Shown here piece by piece: positions 55,422 to 64,000 of a stretch of 64,000 nt of DNA. Both the position numbers and the translations under genes were made by a program. How positions within the stretch are numbered: the first letter of the stretch is position 1; the number at the start of each line of letters is the position of its first letter. The stretch is from Martelella lutilitoris (GTDB lineage: Bacteria; Pseudomonadota; Alphaproteobacteria; Rhizobiales; Rhizobiaceae), in NCBI RefSeq assembly GCF_005924265.1, contig NZ_VCLB01000001.1, forward strand, positions 124,001 to 188,000. The letters run 5' to 3'. Below the pieces are notes generated by a model. It searched no databases, had not been told where the DNA came from, and was given only the letters and a program-made list of their open reading frames with translations.

Positions 55422-56672
55422 TTATTTATCGAGACCGTAGCAGGAATGCAAAGTTCTGACAGCAAGCTCGGCATAGGCGCCGTCGATCAGGATCGAAATC
55501 TTGATCTCGGACGTGGTGATCGCCTTGATGTTGATGCCCTTCTGAGACAACGCCTTGAAGGCCGACGCGGCAACGCCGGAATGCGAGCGCATGCCGATGC
55601 CGATCACCGAAATCTTGGCAAGTTCCGTCTCGCTCTGGATCGCGTCATAACCGATCTCGGAATGCTTGGCGGCGAGCGCTGCCTTGGCCTTTTCCACGTC
55701 GGAGGCTGGCACCGTGAAGGTCATGTCGGTGTGGGTGCCGTCCTCGGAAATATTCTGGACGATCATGTCGACATTGACATGGGCCTCGGCAAGCGGCCCG
55801 AAAATGGCGGCGGCAACGCCGGGGCGGTCTTCCACGCGGCGCAGCGAGATCTGCGCCTCATCCTTGGCATACGCGATGCCGGTCACGACTTCCTGTTCCA
55901 AAATCTCATCCTCGTCGCAAATCAAGGTCCCGGGCGGATTGTCGAAGTCGCCCATGCCCGGCGCATCCGGCGCCTCGAAACTCGAACGCACAAATGTGCG
56001 CACTTTATGGACCATGGCCAGTTCGACGGAGCGCACCTGCAGCACCTTGGCGCCCAGCGAAGCCATTTCCAGCATTTCCTCGAAGGCCACCTTCTTCATG
56101 CGCTTCGCCTTCGGCTCGACGCGCGGGTCGGTGGTGTAGACACCGTCGACATCGGTGTAGATATCGCAGCGATCGGCGTGAACGGCGGCGGCGATGGCGA
56201 CGGCGGAGGTATCCGAGCCGCCGCGCCCGAGCGTCGCGACCCGGTTGTCCGGGCCGATGCCCTGGAAACCGGCGCAGACGGCAACCTGCCCCTCGCCCAT
56301 GCGCTTGATGATATCCGAACCGTCGATATCGGCGATACGGGCCGCGCCATGGGTGCTGTCGGTTTTGATCGGTATTTGCCAGCCCTGCCATGAGCGGGCG
56401 TTGACGCCCATGGACTGCAGCACGATGGCCAGAAGCCCGGAGGTCACCTGTTCGCCTGAGGCAACGACCACGTCATATTCGCGCGCATCATGCATCGGCG
56501 AGGCTTCGCGGGTCCACTCGACCAGTTCATTGGTCTTGCCGGCCATGGCGGAAACGACGACGGCAACCTCGTGGCCGGCATCGACCTCGCGTTTGACATG
56601 GCGCGCCACATTGCGGATTCGCTCGATATTGGCGACAGAGGTACCGCCGAATTTCATGACAATGCGGGCCAT
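55422..56672 (-). CDS. lysC: Aspartate kinase
   Basis: A 416-residue aspartokinase, the first enzyme of the lysine, threonine and methionine pathway. KFGGTSVAN start, ATLGRGGSDTSAVA and the KVLQVRSVELA segment are diagnostic. Two ACT domains at the C-terminus (from about 265) predict allosteric feedback, usually by lysine and/or threonine. The ATG at 56672 fits the family. Confidence 0.97.
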   Translation of the reverse strand: MARIVMKFGGTSVANIERIRNVARHVKREVDAGHEVAVVVSAMAGKTNELVEWTREASPMHDAREYDVVVASGEQVTSGLLAIVLQSMGVNARSWQGWQIPIKTDSTHGAARIADIDGSDIIKRMGEGQVAVCAGFQGIGPDNRVATLGRGGSDTSAVAIAAAVHADRCDIYTDVDGVYTTDPRVEPKAKRMKKVAFEEMLEMASLGAKVLQVRSVELAMVHKVRTFVRSSFEAPDAPGMGDFDNPPGTLICDEDEILEQEVVTGIAYAKDEAQISLRRVEDRPGVAAAIFGPLAEAHVNVDMIVQNISEDGTHTDMTFTVPASDVEKAKAALAAKHSEIGYDAIQSETELAKISVIGIGMRSHSGVAASAFKALSQKGINIKAITTSEIKISILIDGAYAELAVRTLHSCYGLDK

Positions 56673-56871
56673 ATTCCAACACTCGAATTCAAAAACGTCC
56701 GAAAGCGATGGCGGACGCGACACCATGGCTGTCCTATGGCGACCGGTCGACGGCCCGTTCTGGTCGCGACCGGATACTGAAGCCGGGAAAGCTGCGGTTT
56801 CTTAGCGAAATCGAACCCGGCGCGCAATGGCGCTTGGCAAGAGTTTGTCGGGTGTCCCGATCGGAAAGCGG

Positions 56872-57645
56872 CTATTTTTTCGAAAGCCCGGTCGCCATGA
56901 CCACCGGGCCGCCGTCCGCATGCCCGAAAAACGCCTCGACGCCATAGACGCGCCGGAGGATTTCCGGTCGCAGCACCGCAGACGGCGGCCCGTCGGCGAC
57001 GACGCATCCCTGCGAAAGCACCACCAGGCGCGTGCACCAGCGAGCGGCCAGGCCCAGGTCATGCAGCGAGCAGACCACCGACCGGCCTTCATTGAGAAGC
57101 GATGCGAATACCTCCATCAGCGCGATCTGGTGCGCCGGATCGAGGCCGGCCACCGGCTCGTCGGCGATCAGCAGCGGCGTTGCCTGGGCAAGCGCCCGCG
57201 CGATCAGCACCCGCGCGCGCTCCCCGCCGGAAAGCGTGTTCGCCCGCCGTTCGGCGAGCCCTTCGACGCCCATGCGCGCCATCGCCCGGGCGACAATCTG
57301 GCCGCCGGCGTAATCGCCGAAGGCCGAGCAATCGCGCCAGGGCTGGCGCCCGAGGCCGACGATATGTCGCACCGCCACCGCCCAGGCGATCTCGTGGTCC
57401 TGCGGCAGGTAGGCGACCGCGCGGGCGCGTTCGAGCGGCGTCATACGGGCAAGCGGCCTGTCCATCAGCTGCACGTCGCCGGCCGCGCGGATGAGGCCGA
57501 GGCAGGCCTTCAGAAGCGTCGTCTTGCCGGCGCCGTTCGGCCCGATCAGACCGACAAGCTCGCCATGGCCGACGGAAAGGGCCACATTGTCGATGATGGC
57601 GCGGCCGCCAATGCGTACGGTGAGATTTTCAGCGCCAAGCAGCAT
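56872..57645 (-). CDS. btuD: Vitamin B12 ABC transporter ATP-binding protein
   Basis: A 257-residue ATPase of the FecE/BtuD group. Walker A GPNGAGKTT, the LSGGERAR signature, Walker B LLIADEPVAGLD and the H-loop SLHDLGLA are intact. The start ATG shares one base with the stop of the permease gene (TGATG), so translation is coupled. With the permease, binding protein and outer membrane receptor it makes a full uptake path; the upstream riboswitch marks it as B12-related. Confidence 0.9.
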   Translation of the reverse strand: MLLGAENLTVRIGGRAIIDNVALSVGHGELVGLIGPNGAGKTTLLKACLGLIRAAGDVQLMDRPLARMTPLERARAVAYLPQDHEIAWAVAVRHIVGLGRQPWRDCSAFGDYAGGQIVARAMARMGVEGLAERRANTLSGGERARVLIARALAQATPLLIADEPVAGLDPAHQIALMEVFASLLNEGRSVVCSLHDLGLAARWCTRLVVLSQGCVVADGPPSAVLRPEILRRVYGVEAFFGHADGGPVVMATGLSKK

Positions 57646-58646
57646 CAAATCAGCTCCCGCCTTGTCTTGAAGATCAGCCACAAGAAGAAGGGCGCGCCGA
57701 TGAGCGCCGTCACGACGCCGATCTTCAGGTCCCGTTCCGGCGCGATGAAGCGCACGGCGACATCGGCCGCCAGAAGCACCGCCGCGCCGCCAAGCACGCT
57801 GGCCGGCAAAAGCCTGGACGGCACCGCGCCGACGAGCGGGCGCAGGAGATGCGGAACCACCAGGCCGACAAAGCCGATCGTGCCGGAAACGGCAGTCGCA
57901 GCCCCGACACTTGTCGCCACGCCCCAGATCACCAGCCTATCCGTGACTTTCGGCGATATGCCGAGACTTTGCGCCGCTTCGTGGCCGATCGTCATCGCGT
58001 CAAGCGCGCGCGCGGATGAAAACAGCAACGCCCAGCCGAGCGCCATGAACGGCACCGCCAGCCAGAACTGCAGCATGGACCGATCGGCCAGCGAGCCCAG
58101 CATCCAGAACATGATTTCCATGGCGGCGAAGGGATTGGGCGAAAGATTGAGCGCCAGCGCCGTCATCGCGCCGGCAAAGCTCGTGACGGCGACGCCCGCG
58201 AGAATGATCGACAGGCTGCGCGCCCCGCCGCCGGCGAGAAACCGCACCAGCACGACCGAAAGAAAGGCGAAGACCAGCGCCAGAACCGGCAGCGCCAGCG
58301 CGAAAAGCGCTGACAAGCCCGTATAGATCGCGATCACCGCGCCGAGCGAGGCAGAGGCCGTGACGCCGAGCAACCCGGGTTCGGCCAGCGGGTTGCGCAG
58401 ATAGCCCTGCAGCACCGCGCCTGACAGGCCGAGCGTCGCGCCGATCGTCAGCCCCAGAAGCGCGCGCGGCAGCCGGATCTCCTGCATGATCAGCGCGATC
58501 GCCCCGGCATCATCGCTGAAAAGCCCGGAGAGTGCCGCGCGGAAGCCGAAGCCTGCCGGACCGATGGTGAGCGAGGCCATGAACAGCGCCGCCACCAGGA
58601 GGCTGAGGCCGGTGAGAAGCAAGACGTAGCGGCCGCGTTCCGTCAT
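57645..58646 (-). CDS. btuC: Vitamin B12 ABC transporter permease (FecCD family)
   Basis: A 333-residue inner membrane permease with about ten hydrophobic helices. The GLSGAVLQGYLRNPLAEPGLLG and GTIGFVGLVVPHLLRPL segments are characteristic of BtuC/FecCD subunits. Overlaps the binding-protein gene by 4 bases (ATGA) and the ATPase by one base. Cobalamin specificity is inferred from the operon riboswitch. Confidence 0.92.
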   Translation of the reverse strand: MTERGRYVLLLTGLSLLVAALFMASLTIGPAGFGFRAALSGLFSDDAGAIALIMQEIRLPRALLGLTIGATLGLSGAVLQGYLRNPLAEPGLLGVTASASLGAVIAIYTGLSALFALALPVLALVFAFLSVVLVRFLAGGGARSLSIILAGVAVTSFAGAMTALALNLSPNPFAAMEIMFWMLGSLADRSMLQFWLAVPFMALGWALLFSSARALDAMTIGHEAAQSLGISPKVTDRLVIWGVATSVGAATAVSGTIGFVGLVVPHLLRPLVGAVPSRLLPASVLGGAAVLLAADVAVRFIAPERDLKIGVVTALIGAPFFLWLIFKTRRELI

Positions 58647-59584
58647 GGCGCGTTTCCGGAGCGGAGTTCCCAGCCGCTGAAACGGGCGCCTGCACCGCCA
58701 TCGTCGGGAAGGCCATTGGCGGCGGCGCGGCTTTTCAGCCTTGCCACGGCCTTGAGATTGAAAGGCCCACCACAGATCGTCAGGCGGCTGTGCAGGTCGA
58801 CAAGCTGCGCCTTTGCGGCGGCTGCGCGGAAGGCGGGATGGACAAAGGGCGCTTCGGCCAGCGCCGGCGCATCATAGCCGCTGTCCCCGCCGATGATGAC
58901 GTCGGGCGCGGCCATGACCAGACGTTCGAGCGGCAGGCGGCCGAGCCCGTCAATACCGGCCGAAATCCCGATATTCTCAAGCCCTGCTCTGGCGACGACA
59001 TCGCCGGCAAGCGTTCCCTCGCCCGAGGTATAACCGTTGGCAAAATAGAGCGCTGCGGTCTTGTGGCTTGCGGGCGCGGCGGCAAGCGCCGCAAGCGTCT
59101 CATCCATATCCGCGACAAGCCTTCCGGCGGCCTGTTCATGGCCGAGAAGATGGCCCATGCGGAGGATGTTCTCGCGGACATCCTCAAGCGAGGCCTCGGG
59201 GTCAAACTCGGCCACCGGGATGCCGAGCCGTTTCAAGAGGTCCACCGTCTCGCGCGTGGTATAGCTGCCGGCAAGCACCAGGTCGGGCTTCATCAGGAAG
59301 ATTTCCTCGGCCAGGCCGTGATTGAGCCTGTAGCCGCTGGCCTCCTCCGCCATCGCCGAAACTGCCGGATCGGCGGCAAGGTTCGACACCGAGACGAGCT
59401 GGCCGTCTCCGGCAAGCAGCATCGCCATCTGGTCGGTGCACAGATTGATCGAGACGACGCGGCCGGGCGCGAAGCTCTCATGGTGGGCGAAGGCCGGGCC
59501 GCAAACCGGCAGGACGGGAAGGAGGCCGGCGCAGAGGCTCGCGAGCTTCAGGAGATTTCGAGCCGAAAGCGCCGACCGCAACAT
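58643..59584 (-). CDS. btuF: Vitamin B12 periplasmic binding protein
   Basis: A 313-residue protein with a signal peptide (ending about GPAFA) and a helical-backbone type III binding fold: RVVSINLCTDQMAMLL and KPDLVLAGSYTTRETVDLLKRLG. It would hand the corrinoid to the BtuCD complex. Its ATG follows the stop codon of the receptor gene directly. Confidence 0.88.
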   Translation of the reverse strand: MLRSALSARNLLKLASLCAGLLPVLPVCGPAFAHHESFAPGRVVSINLCTDQMAMLLAGDGQLVSVSNLAADPAVSAMAEEASGYRLNHGLAEEIFLMKPDLVLAGSYTTRETVDLLKRLGIPVAEFDPEASLEDVRENILRMGHLLGHEQAAGRLVADMDETLAALAAAPASHKTAALYFANGYTSGEGTLAGDVVARAGLENIGISAGIDGLGRLPLERLVMAAPDVIIGGDSGYDAPALAEAPFVHPAFRAAAAKAQLVDLHSRLTICGGPFNLKAVARLKSRAAANGLPDDGGAGARFSGWELRSGNAP

Positions 59585-61519
59585 CTAGAACGTCCTCTGG
59601 TAGGAAAGCGTCACCGTGGTGCCGGGCGCCTTGTAGCCATAGGTGGTCTCATAGTCCTCATCGAACAGATTCTCCACCGCGAACTTGACCCTCGCTGCCG
59701 GATCGATGTCGTAGAGCGCCGAGACGTTGACCAGCGTGTAGTCGCCTAGCTGCGGATTATAGCTCGATTCATTGGTCCAGCGACTGCCGACATATTCGAT
59801 ATCGGCGTTCAGATTGAGCGCTTCGGTGGCCTGAAAACTTGCCGCCGCCGTGAGCTTCAGCCGGTTCTGGTTGGCGATATAGACATCGTCCGTCTCGTTC
59901 TTCGGCAGGCGGTATTCGAAGCCGAAGTCGAGCCCGAGCCGGTCATCCATCAGGGTCTCGGACCAGACGGCCCGCACGCCGGAAATCTTCGCCCTGTCGA
60001 TGTTCTCCATCGTGCCGATATAGGACGGCGGCGCGGAGACATAGGCGATCATGTCGTCGATATGGTTTTCATAGTAGACGAGATCGATAACCGTGCCGGT
60101 CCCCGAATCCCAGTTGATGCCGGCTTCCCAGTTCTTCGATGTCTCGGCATCGAGATCCGGATTGCCCACATAGGAACCGTCATAGGCCCAGTAGAGATCG
60201 TTGAAGGTGGGGGCATTGAAGCCGGTCGAATAGGAAGCGCGCGCCGTCAGGCCGGGCAGGAGCTCATAGCCCAGGCCGAGATTATAGGTAAGCGCGCCGC
60301 CGAACTGTTCGTCGGCATCATAGCGCAGGCCGGCGTTCAGCGTCAGCGCCTCGTATTCGAGGCCGTACTGGCCGTAGACCGCGCCGACATTGCGGCCGGT
60401 CTCGGTGTAGTCGACGGAACTGTCCACCGTCTCGCGATAGGCCTCGCCGCCAAGGGTGAAGCTGTTGAGCGCGTCGCCGGCGATCACCTCCTTCGTGGTC
60501 GATGCCGAAAGGCCGAAACGGTTGGTATCGTAATGCGTTTCGGCTTCCGGATGGTCGTCGCGGAAGTTCTTCTGGTAATCGAAGGCCGAATAGATCTCGA
60601 AGACGGAGGACCAGTCATCGGAATGATCGAGTTCCGCGCCGAGCTTGAAGGCGGCATTGGTCTGGATCGACTGGTTGGCGCCGTAGACCATGGCGCCGGT
60701 CATCCAGTCGGCATAGGGCGCCGCGTCAAAATGCGGATTGGAGCGGGCATAAAAGCCTTCCGAATAAAGCCTGCCCCAGGTGAAGTCCTTGCCGATCGCA
60801 TAATTGAACGCGCCCTGCAGGAAACCGTCGCGGCCGGGTTCATGGACTGAATTTTCCGGCGTGGTGAAGTCATAGCCCTCGGTTCCAAGCAGCGAGAGGC
60901 CGAGGTTGAAATCGACGCCATTGTCAGTGATCCCGCGGGTCGCAATCGTGCCGAAACCGCCCCAGGGCCAAGTCACGCCGGTCTCCACCGTGGTGCAGAT
61001 TGCCTGGCCGTTGGCGCAGGTCGAGCCGTCCCTGGTGATGATGTTGACGACGCCGCCGATCGCATCGGCGCCCCATTCGGCGGAATGCGCGCCCTCGGCG
61101 ATCTCGACCCGTTCGATCGCCGACAACGGAATATTGGCGAGATAGGCCGAACCGCCGGTGGCAGAGGCCACCCGCATGCCGTCGACAAGCACCAGCGTCT
61201 GCGACGCGCTGGCGCCGCGCAGCGTGACCGTCGCCTGCGCGCCCTGGCCGCCATTGGCAGTGATGTTGACGCCCGGATATTTCCTCAGCAGCGACGGCAG
61301 GTCGGGCGCTGCCGATCTTTCGATGTCCTCCTTGTCGATCACGGTCACCGTCGAGGTCGACTGCAGGATCGTGGTAGGACGGCGCAGCGGCGTGGTCACA
61401 TAGACCGGCTGCAGTTCGATCACGCCGTCTTCGACGGGCGCGGCATTCTGGGCAAGCGCCCCTTGCGTTGGCATCAGGATCAGGAATGCGGCAGAGGCCG
61501 CAAGCATAAATTTCTTCAT
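59585..61519 (-). CDS. btuB: TonB-dependent vitamin B12 receptor
   Basis: A 644-residue outer membrane receptor. A signal peptide (about residues 1-23, ending ALA) precedes a TonB-box-like IELQPVYVTT stretch. The plug domain (PSLLRKYPGVNI, IERVEIAEG, GADAIGGVVNI) and a 22-strand barrel follow, ending in the terminal Phe (SYQRTF) needed for outer membrane assembly. A cobalamin riboswitch lies in its leader, which supports BtuB. First gene of the operon. Confidence 0.93.
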   Translation of the reverse strand: MKKFMLAASAAFLILMPTQGALAQNAAPVEDGVIELQPVYVTTPLRRPTTILQSTSTVTVIDKEDIERSAAPDLPSLLRKYPGVNITANGGQGAQATVTLRGASASQTLVLVDGMRVASATGGSAYLANIPLSAIERVEIAEGAHSAEWGADAIGGVVNIITRDGSTCANGQAICTTVETGVTWPWGGFGTIATRGITDNGVDFNLGLSLLGTEGYDFTTPENSVHEPGRDGFLQGAFNYAIGKDFTWGRLYSEGFYARSNPHFDAAPYADWMTGAMVYGANQSIQTNAAFKLGAELDHSDDWSSVFEIYSAFDYQKNFRDDHPEAETHYDTNRFGLSASTTKEVIAGDALNSFTLGGEAYRETVDSSVDYTETGRNVGAVYGQYGLEYEALTLNAGLRYDADEQFGGALTYNLGLGYELLPGLTARASYSTGFNAPTFNDLYWAYDGSYVGNPDLDAETSKNWEAGINWDSGTGTVIDLVYYENHIDDMIAYVSAPPSYIGTMENIDRAKISGVRAVWSETLMDDRLGLDFGFEYRLPKNETDDVYIANQNRLKLTAAASFQATEALNLNADIEYVGSRWTNESSYNPQLGDYTLVNVSALYDIDPAARVKFAVENLFDEDYETTYGYKAPGTTVTLSYQRTF

Positions 61520-61689
61520 TGACTATCCCCAAGCGGCTGGCGTGAAGCCAGCCGAAAAGCCCGTCGGGGAAGAGATGCGGCGGCAAAACCCGGTCGCGAT
61601 CCTGTCCCGTCGGTGGCAACATCGTTTCGAAATGTCACCGCGACGGCAGACCGCGCCAAAACAAGAACCCCGTGTTCCGGCATGGGTGA

Positions 61690-61870
61690 CGGGATCGGGC
61701 AGGTCTCCTGGCTTCCGCGTCATCGCCATTGTTTCCGTCTTCCCGGATTAATCCAGTGACATTTGGAAACGGCTCAGCGGCTACAGTTGCGGGGGCAGCC
61801 ACGGATGGGGCGAAAGGCCCTGTCCCGTGTTCCCTTTTCATCCGTCCTTTCGAACGGAACCTGATCCGCG
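61690..61870 (-). promoter_or_regulatory. Cobalamin riboswitch
   Basis: On the minus strand the B12 box AGCCAGGAGACCTGCC occupies 61713-61698. Upstream conserved pieces occur in the expected order: AAAGGGAA, GCCCCCGCAACTGT at about 61777-61795, GTCACTGG and GGGAAG. It probably turns off the downstream receptor and transporter genes when adenosylcobalamin is abundant. Confidence 0.93.
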
Positions 61871-61966
61871 CGCAATCTATGCGGCGGCGCGCCGCCAAGT
61901 CAACGACGAGAGACGTGCGAAATGTTGAGACAAATTCAACCTATTGCGTTTCGGCCACAGCTGCGA

Positions 61967-63271
61967 TCACACCAGAACAGGCTGGTTGTGCATGTCCTCG
62001 GAGCCGAAGAACTTCAGGTAGCGCTCGACTTCCTTCGGGTCTCCGGTCGCCTTTTGCGGATTGTCGGAAAGTTTGACCGCCGGGCGGCCGTTGGCGTCGG
62101 AAACCTTGCAGACGATCGAGATCGGCTTCAGCCCGCCGACGCGGTGCGGCGCGCAGCCGATGAAGTCATTGGTGAGATTGGTGCCCCAGCCGAAGCTCAT
62201 GCGCACCCTGCCCTGGAAATGCTTGTAGGCTTCGATGATCGCGTCGACATCAAGCCCGTCGGAAAAGATCAGGATCTTTTCGCGCGGATCGCGGCCCATC
62301 TTTTTCCACCAGTCGATGATCTTCTCGCCGCCCTCGATCGGCGGTGCGCTGTCGGGGCGGAAACCGGTCCAGTCGGCAACCCAATCCGGCGCGTTGCGCA
62401 GAAAAGCGGTGGTGCCGTAAGCATCGGGCAGCGCGATCAGCAGATTGCCGCCGTAAAGCTTGTTCCAGTCCTGCATCACCTTGTAGGGCGCTGCCGCAAG
62501 CTGCTCGTCGGTTTCGGCGAGCGCTGCCGCAACCATTGGAAGCTCGTGCGCATTGGTGCCGACTGCCTCCAGATCGGTATCCATGGCCAGAAGCACGTTG
62601 GAGGTGCCGGTGAAGGCCGGGCCGATCCCTTCCTTCAGCGCTTCCACGCACCAGCGCTGCCAGAGGAAGGAATGCCGGCGACGCGTGCCGAAATCGGAAA
62701 TCCTCAAGCCTTCGAGCGCGGCCAGCCGCTCCACCTTCGCCCACATCTTCGCCTTGGCGCGGGCATAGGTGACGTCGATGGTGAAGAGACCAAGGTCCTT
62801 CATCGCCGCGCGTGAGCGCAATTCATTGATGATGCACAGCGCCGGGATCTCCCACATCGTGGTTTCCATCCAGGGACCGTGAAAATCGAGCTGATACTGG
62901 CCGTCGCGCTTGGTCAGTTCATATTCGGGCAGGCGGAAATTGGCGAGCCAGGTCAAAAATTCCGGCTCGAAGATCTGCGAGCGACCGTAAAAGCTGTTGC
63001 CCGCAAGCCAGATCATTTCCTTCTTGGTGAGCCTGATCTCGCGCGCATGGTCAAGCTGCTCGCGCAACTCGCTCTCGTCGATCTCGTCGGCAAGGCGCAC
63101 CGAGGTCGTCCGGTTGATGACAGAGAATGTCGCATTGACGTCCGGATAAAGCTTCCAGATCATCTGCAGCATCAAAAGCTTGTAGAAATCGGTATCCAGC
63201 AGGCTGCGGATGATCGGGTCGAGTTTCCAGCTATGGTCGTAGACCCGCGTTGCAATATCGGTCTTCGGCAT
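61967..63271 (-). CDS. pncB: Nicotinate phosphoribosyltransferase
   Basis: A 434-residue enzyme that makes nicotinate mononucleotide in NAD salvage. The [11 protein letters not shown] start, the EFGTRRRHS-like [10 protein letters not shown] motif and the IFSDGLDVD phosphate-binding segment are present. The ATG at 63271 fits the family start. Standing alone, 95 bases beyond the riboswitch on the far side, it should have its own promoter. Confidence 0.96.
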   Translation of the reverse strand: MPKTDIATRVYDHSWKLDPIIRSLLDTDFYKLLMLQMIWKLYPDVNATFSVINRTTSVRLADEIDESELREQLDHAREIRLTKKEMIWLAGNSFYGRSQIFEPEFLTWLANFRLPEYELTKRDGQYQLDFHGPWMETTMWEIPALCIINELRSRAAMKDLGLFTIDVTYARAKAKMWAKVERLAALEGLRISDFGTRRRHSFLWQRWCVEALKEGIGPAFTGTSNVLLAMDTDLEAVGTNAHELPMVAAALAETDEQLAAAPYKVMQDWNKLYGGNLLIALPDAYGTTAFLRNAPDWVADWTGFRPDSAPPIEGGEKIIDWWKKMGRDPREKILIFSDGLDVDAIIEAYKHFQGRVRMSFGWGTNLTNDFIGCAPHRVGGLKPISIVCKVSDANGRPAVKLSDNPQKATGDPKEVERYLKFFGSEDMHNQPVLV

Positions 63272-63403
63272 CGCTCTTCGGCCTTTCGAGCCGCCTCTCA
63301 GGCGAAAAAAACGCTGGAAAGAGCCGCCATGCCGCCCTTTCGGGCCCATGACTTAGCTGCAAAGGCGATGAAAAGTCCAGAGCCGTTTTGCTCGAATTGA
63401 GCT

Positions 63404-63640
63404 TTACTGGGCCGGCGCCTGTTCCGTCTGGGCTGCGTCTTCGGTCACGGTCTCGACCGCGGGATCGCCGCCGCGCGGGGCGAAGAGTTCCACAGCGCCC
63501 CAGACCAGAAAGGCCAGGACCAGACCGCTGGCCAGAATGACGAGCACCGGTCGTCCGCGCTCGGAGTGACGGGCTTCGGTCGGGGTCACGTCGACCTCGA
63601 CATCATCAGACCGGCTTCCCGTCTTCTTTTTTTCAACCAT
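63404..63640 (-). CDS. Small single-pass membrane protein
   Basis: A 78-residue protein: a charged cytoplasmic start, one transmembrane helix (about residues 32-53, LVILASGLVLAFLVWGAVEL) and a short acidic periplasmic tail. It shares an RGRxV-helix-W-G pattern with the next gene. No ribosome site is in doubt (GGGAGG). Function unknown. Confidence 0.75.
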   Translation of the reverse strand: MVEKKKTGSRSDDVEVDVTPTEARHSERGRPVLVILASGLVLAFLVWGAVELFAPRGGDPAVETVTEDAAQTEQAPAQ

Positions 63641-63676
63641 TGTCTACCTCCCTTATCGTTTCTCCTGCGGAGAGAA

Positions 63677-63898
63677 TCAGCCCGCACCGGGCGCGCCGAA
63701 CAGCCACGAGGCACCGCCCCAGATCAGCACCACGGCGACCATGACGGCGATGATGACCATGATCACGGCCCGGCCGCGATTGAGGTGCCGCTTCTCGGTC
63801 TCGGACACGCGCGTGTCGTCCTCGCTCTTCTGCGGATAATTGTTCTCGCCCGGATAGGTGACAGGGCGGCCTTCCTTCGGATCGAAATGCGTCGTCAT
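63677..63898 (-). CDS. Small single-pass membrane protein, relative of the downstream gene
   Basis: A 73-residue protein with an acidic cytoplasmic start, HLNRGRAV then a helix (about residues 45-67) ending ASWLFGAPGAG. The RGR-helix-WG arrangement resembles the next gene, which begins 36 bases later, so the two look like a duplicated pair in one operon. A GGGAGG-type site precedes the ATG. Function unknown. Confidence 0.75.
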   Translation of the reverse strand: MTTHFDPKEGRPVTYPGENNYPQKSEDDTRVSETEKRHLNRGRAVIMVIIAVMVAVVLIWGGASWLFGAPGAG

Positions 63899-64000
63899 GT
63901 CGTTCTCCCTCCCCTCCGTGCAATCGACGGAAGTGGATCTAAAGCGACAAAACGTCGGGACGCGGGTCTTTGTTCCGAAACGGTCAGTAGCCAGCAGTGC

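Noticed and set aside
53084-55459. Open frame of about 790 codons on the plus strand
   Set aside because: Antisense to ptsP, with His/Arg/Gly-rich translation typical of a reverse-strand shadow and no ribosome site.

Overview
The window is high-GC DNA from an alphaproteobacterium, most probably of the order Hyphomicrobiales (rhizobia and relatives). The basis is recognised families and gene order: lysC, ptsP, prfA, prmC and a DUF4167 gene as neighbours; ffh, rpsP, rimM, trmD and rplS as a block; an ExoY-type exopolysaccharide sugar transferase; a 41-residue L36; and rhizobial-style palindromic intergenic repeats. I cannot fix the genus. I see no phage, integrase, transposase, CRISPR array or plasmid functions, so this looks like a chromosomal segment.

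Positions 1-6.2 kb are the most accessory-looking part. An Asp/Glu racemase lies divergent from an Lrp/AsnC regulator followed by an opine-type dehydrogenase. Next is a tightly coupled three-gene unit on the minus strand: a membrane protein with two lipoyl-like domains, a secreted protein of unknown family, and a secreted trypsin-like protein whose catalytic His is Ala. From 6.2 to 10.4 kb come Trm112, a LON substrate-binding domain protein, a thioredoxin-TPR (CnoX-like) protein, a YbaK/ProX-type editing protein and a FucI-like isomerase. Then follow tRNA-Gly(GCC), an ExoY-like glycosyl-1-P transferase, an unusual pyruvate kinase, a lipoate ligase with its small domain at the N-terminus, a BadF/BcrA-type sugar kinase and a KamA-type radical SAM protein.

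Positions 17-27.5 kb are metabolic: a ThDP enzyme with an IclR regulator, a COG3575 nucleotidyltransferase, a glycerol-dehydrogenase-like enzyme, MocR plus fdhD, a pcaB-like lyase, and leuC with a small upstream gene. Positions 27.8-33.3 kb are the minus-strand translation/SRP block ffh, GNAT, chorismate mutase, rpsP, rimM, trmD, GNAT, rplS. Positions 33.6-42.6 kb carry a metallo-hydrolase, an AlkD-like protein, an EamA transporter, dapF, mtaB, ftsY, a YciB-like protein and a TPR protein.

Positions 42.6-56.7 kb hold housekeeping genes mostly on the minus strand: rpmJ, purE/purK, a YdcH-like small protein, a peptidoglycan-binding serine protease, rpsA, cmk, DUF4167, prmC, prfA, ptsP and lysC. 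Positions 56.9-61.9 kb are a complete vitamin B12 uptake operon (TonB receptor, binding protein, permease, ATPase) under a cobalamin riboswitch. The window ends with pncB and two related single-pass small membrane proteins.

The best candidate for an undescribed system is the 2.8-6.2 kb three-gene cassette. No database search was possible, so all family calls rest on motifs visible in the sequence.
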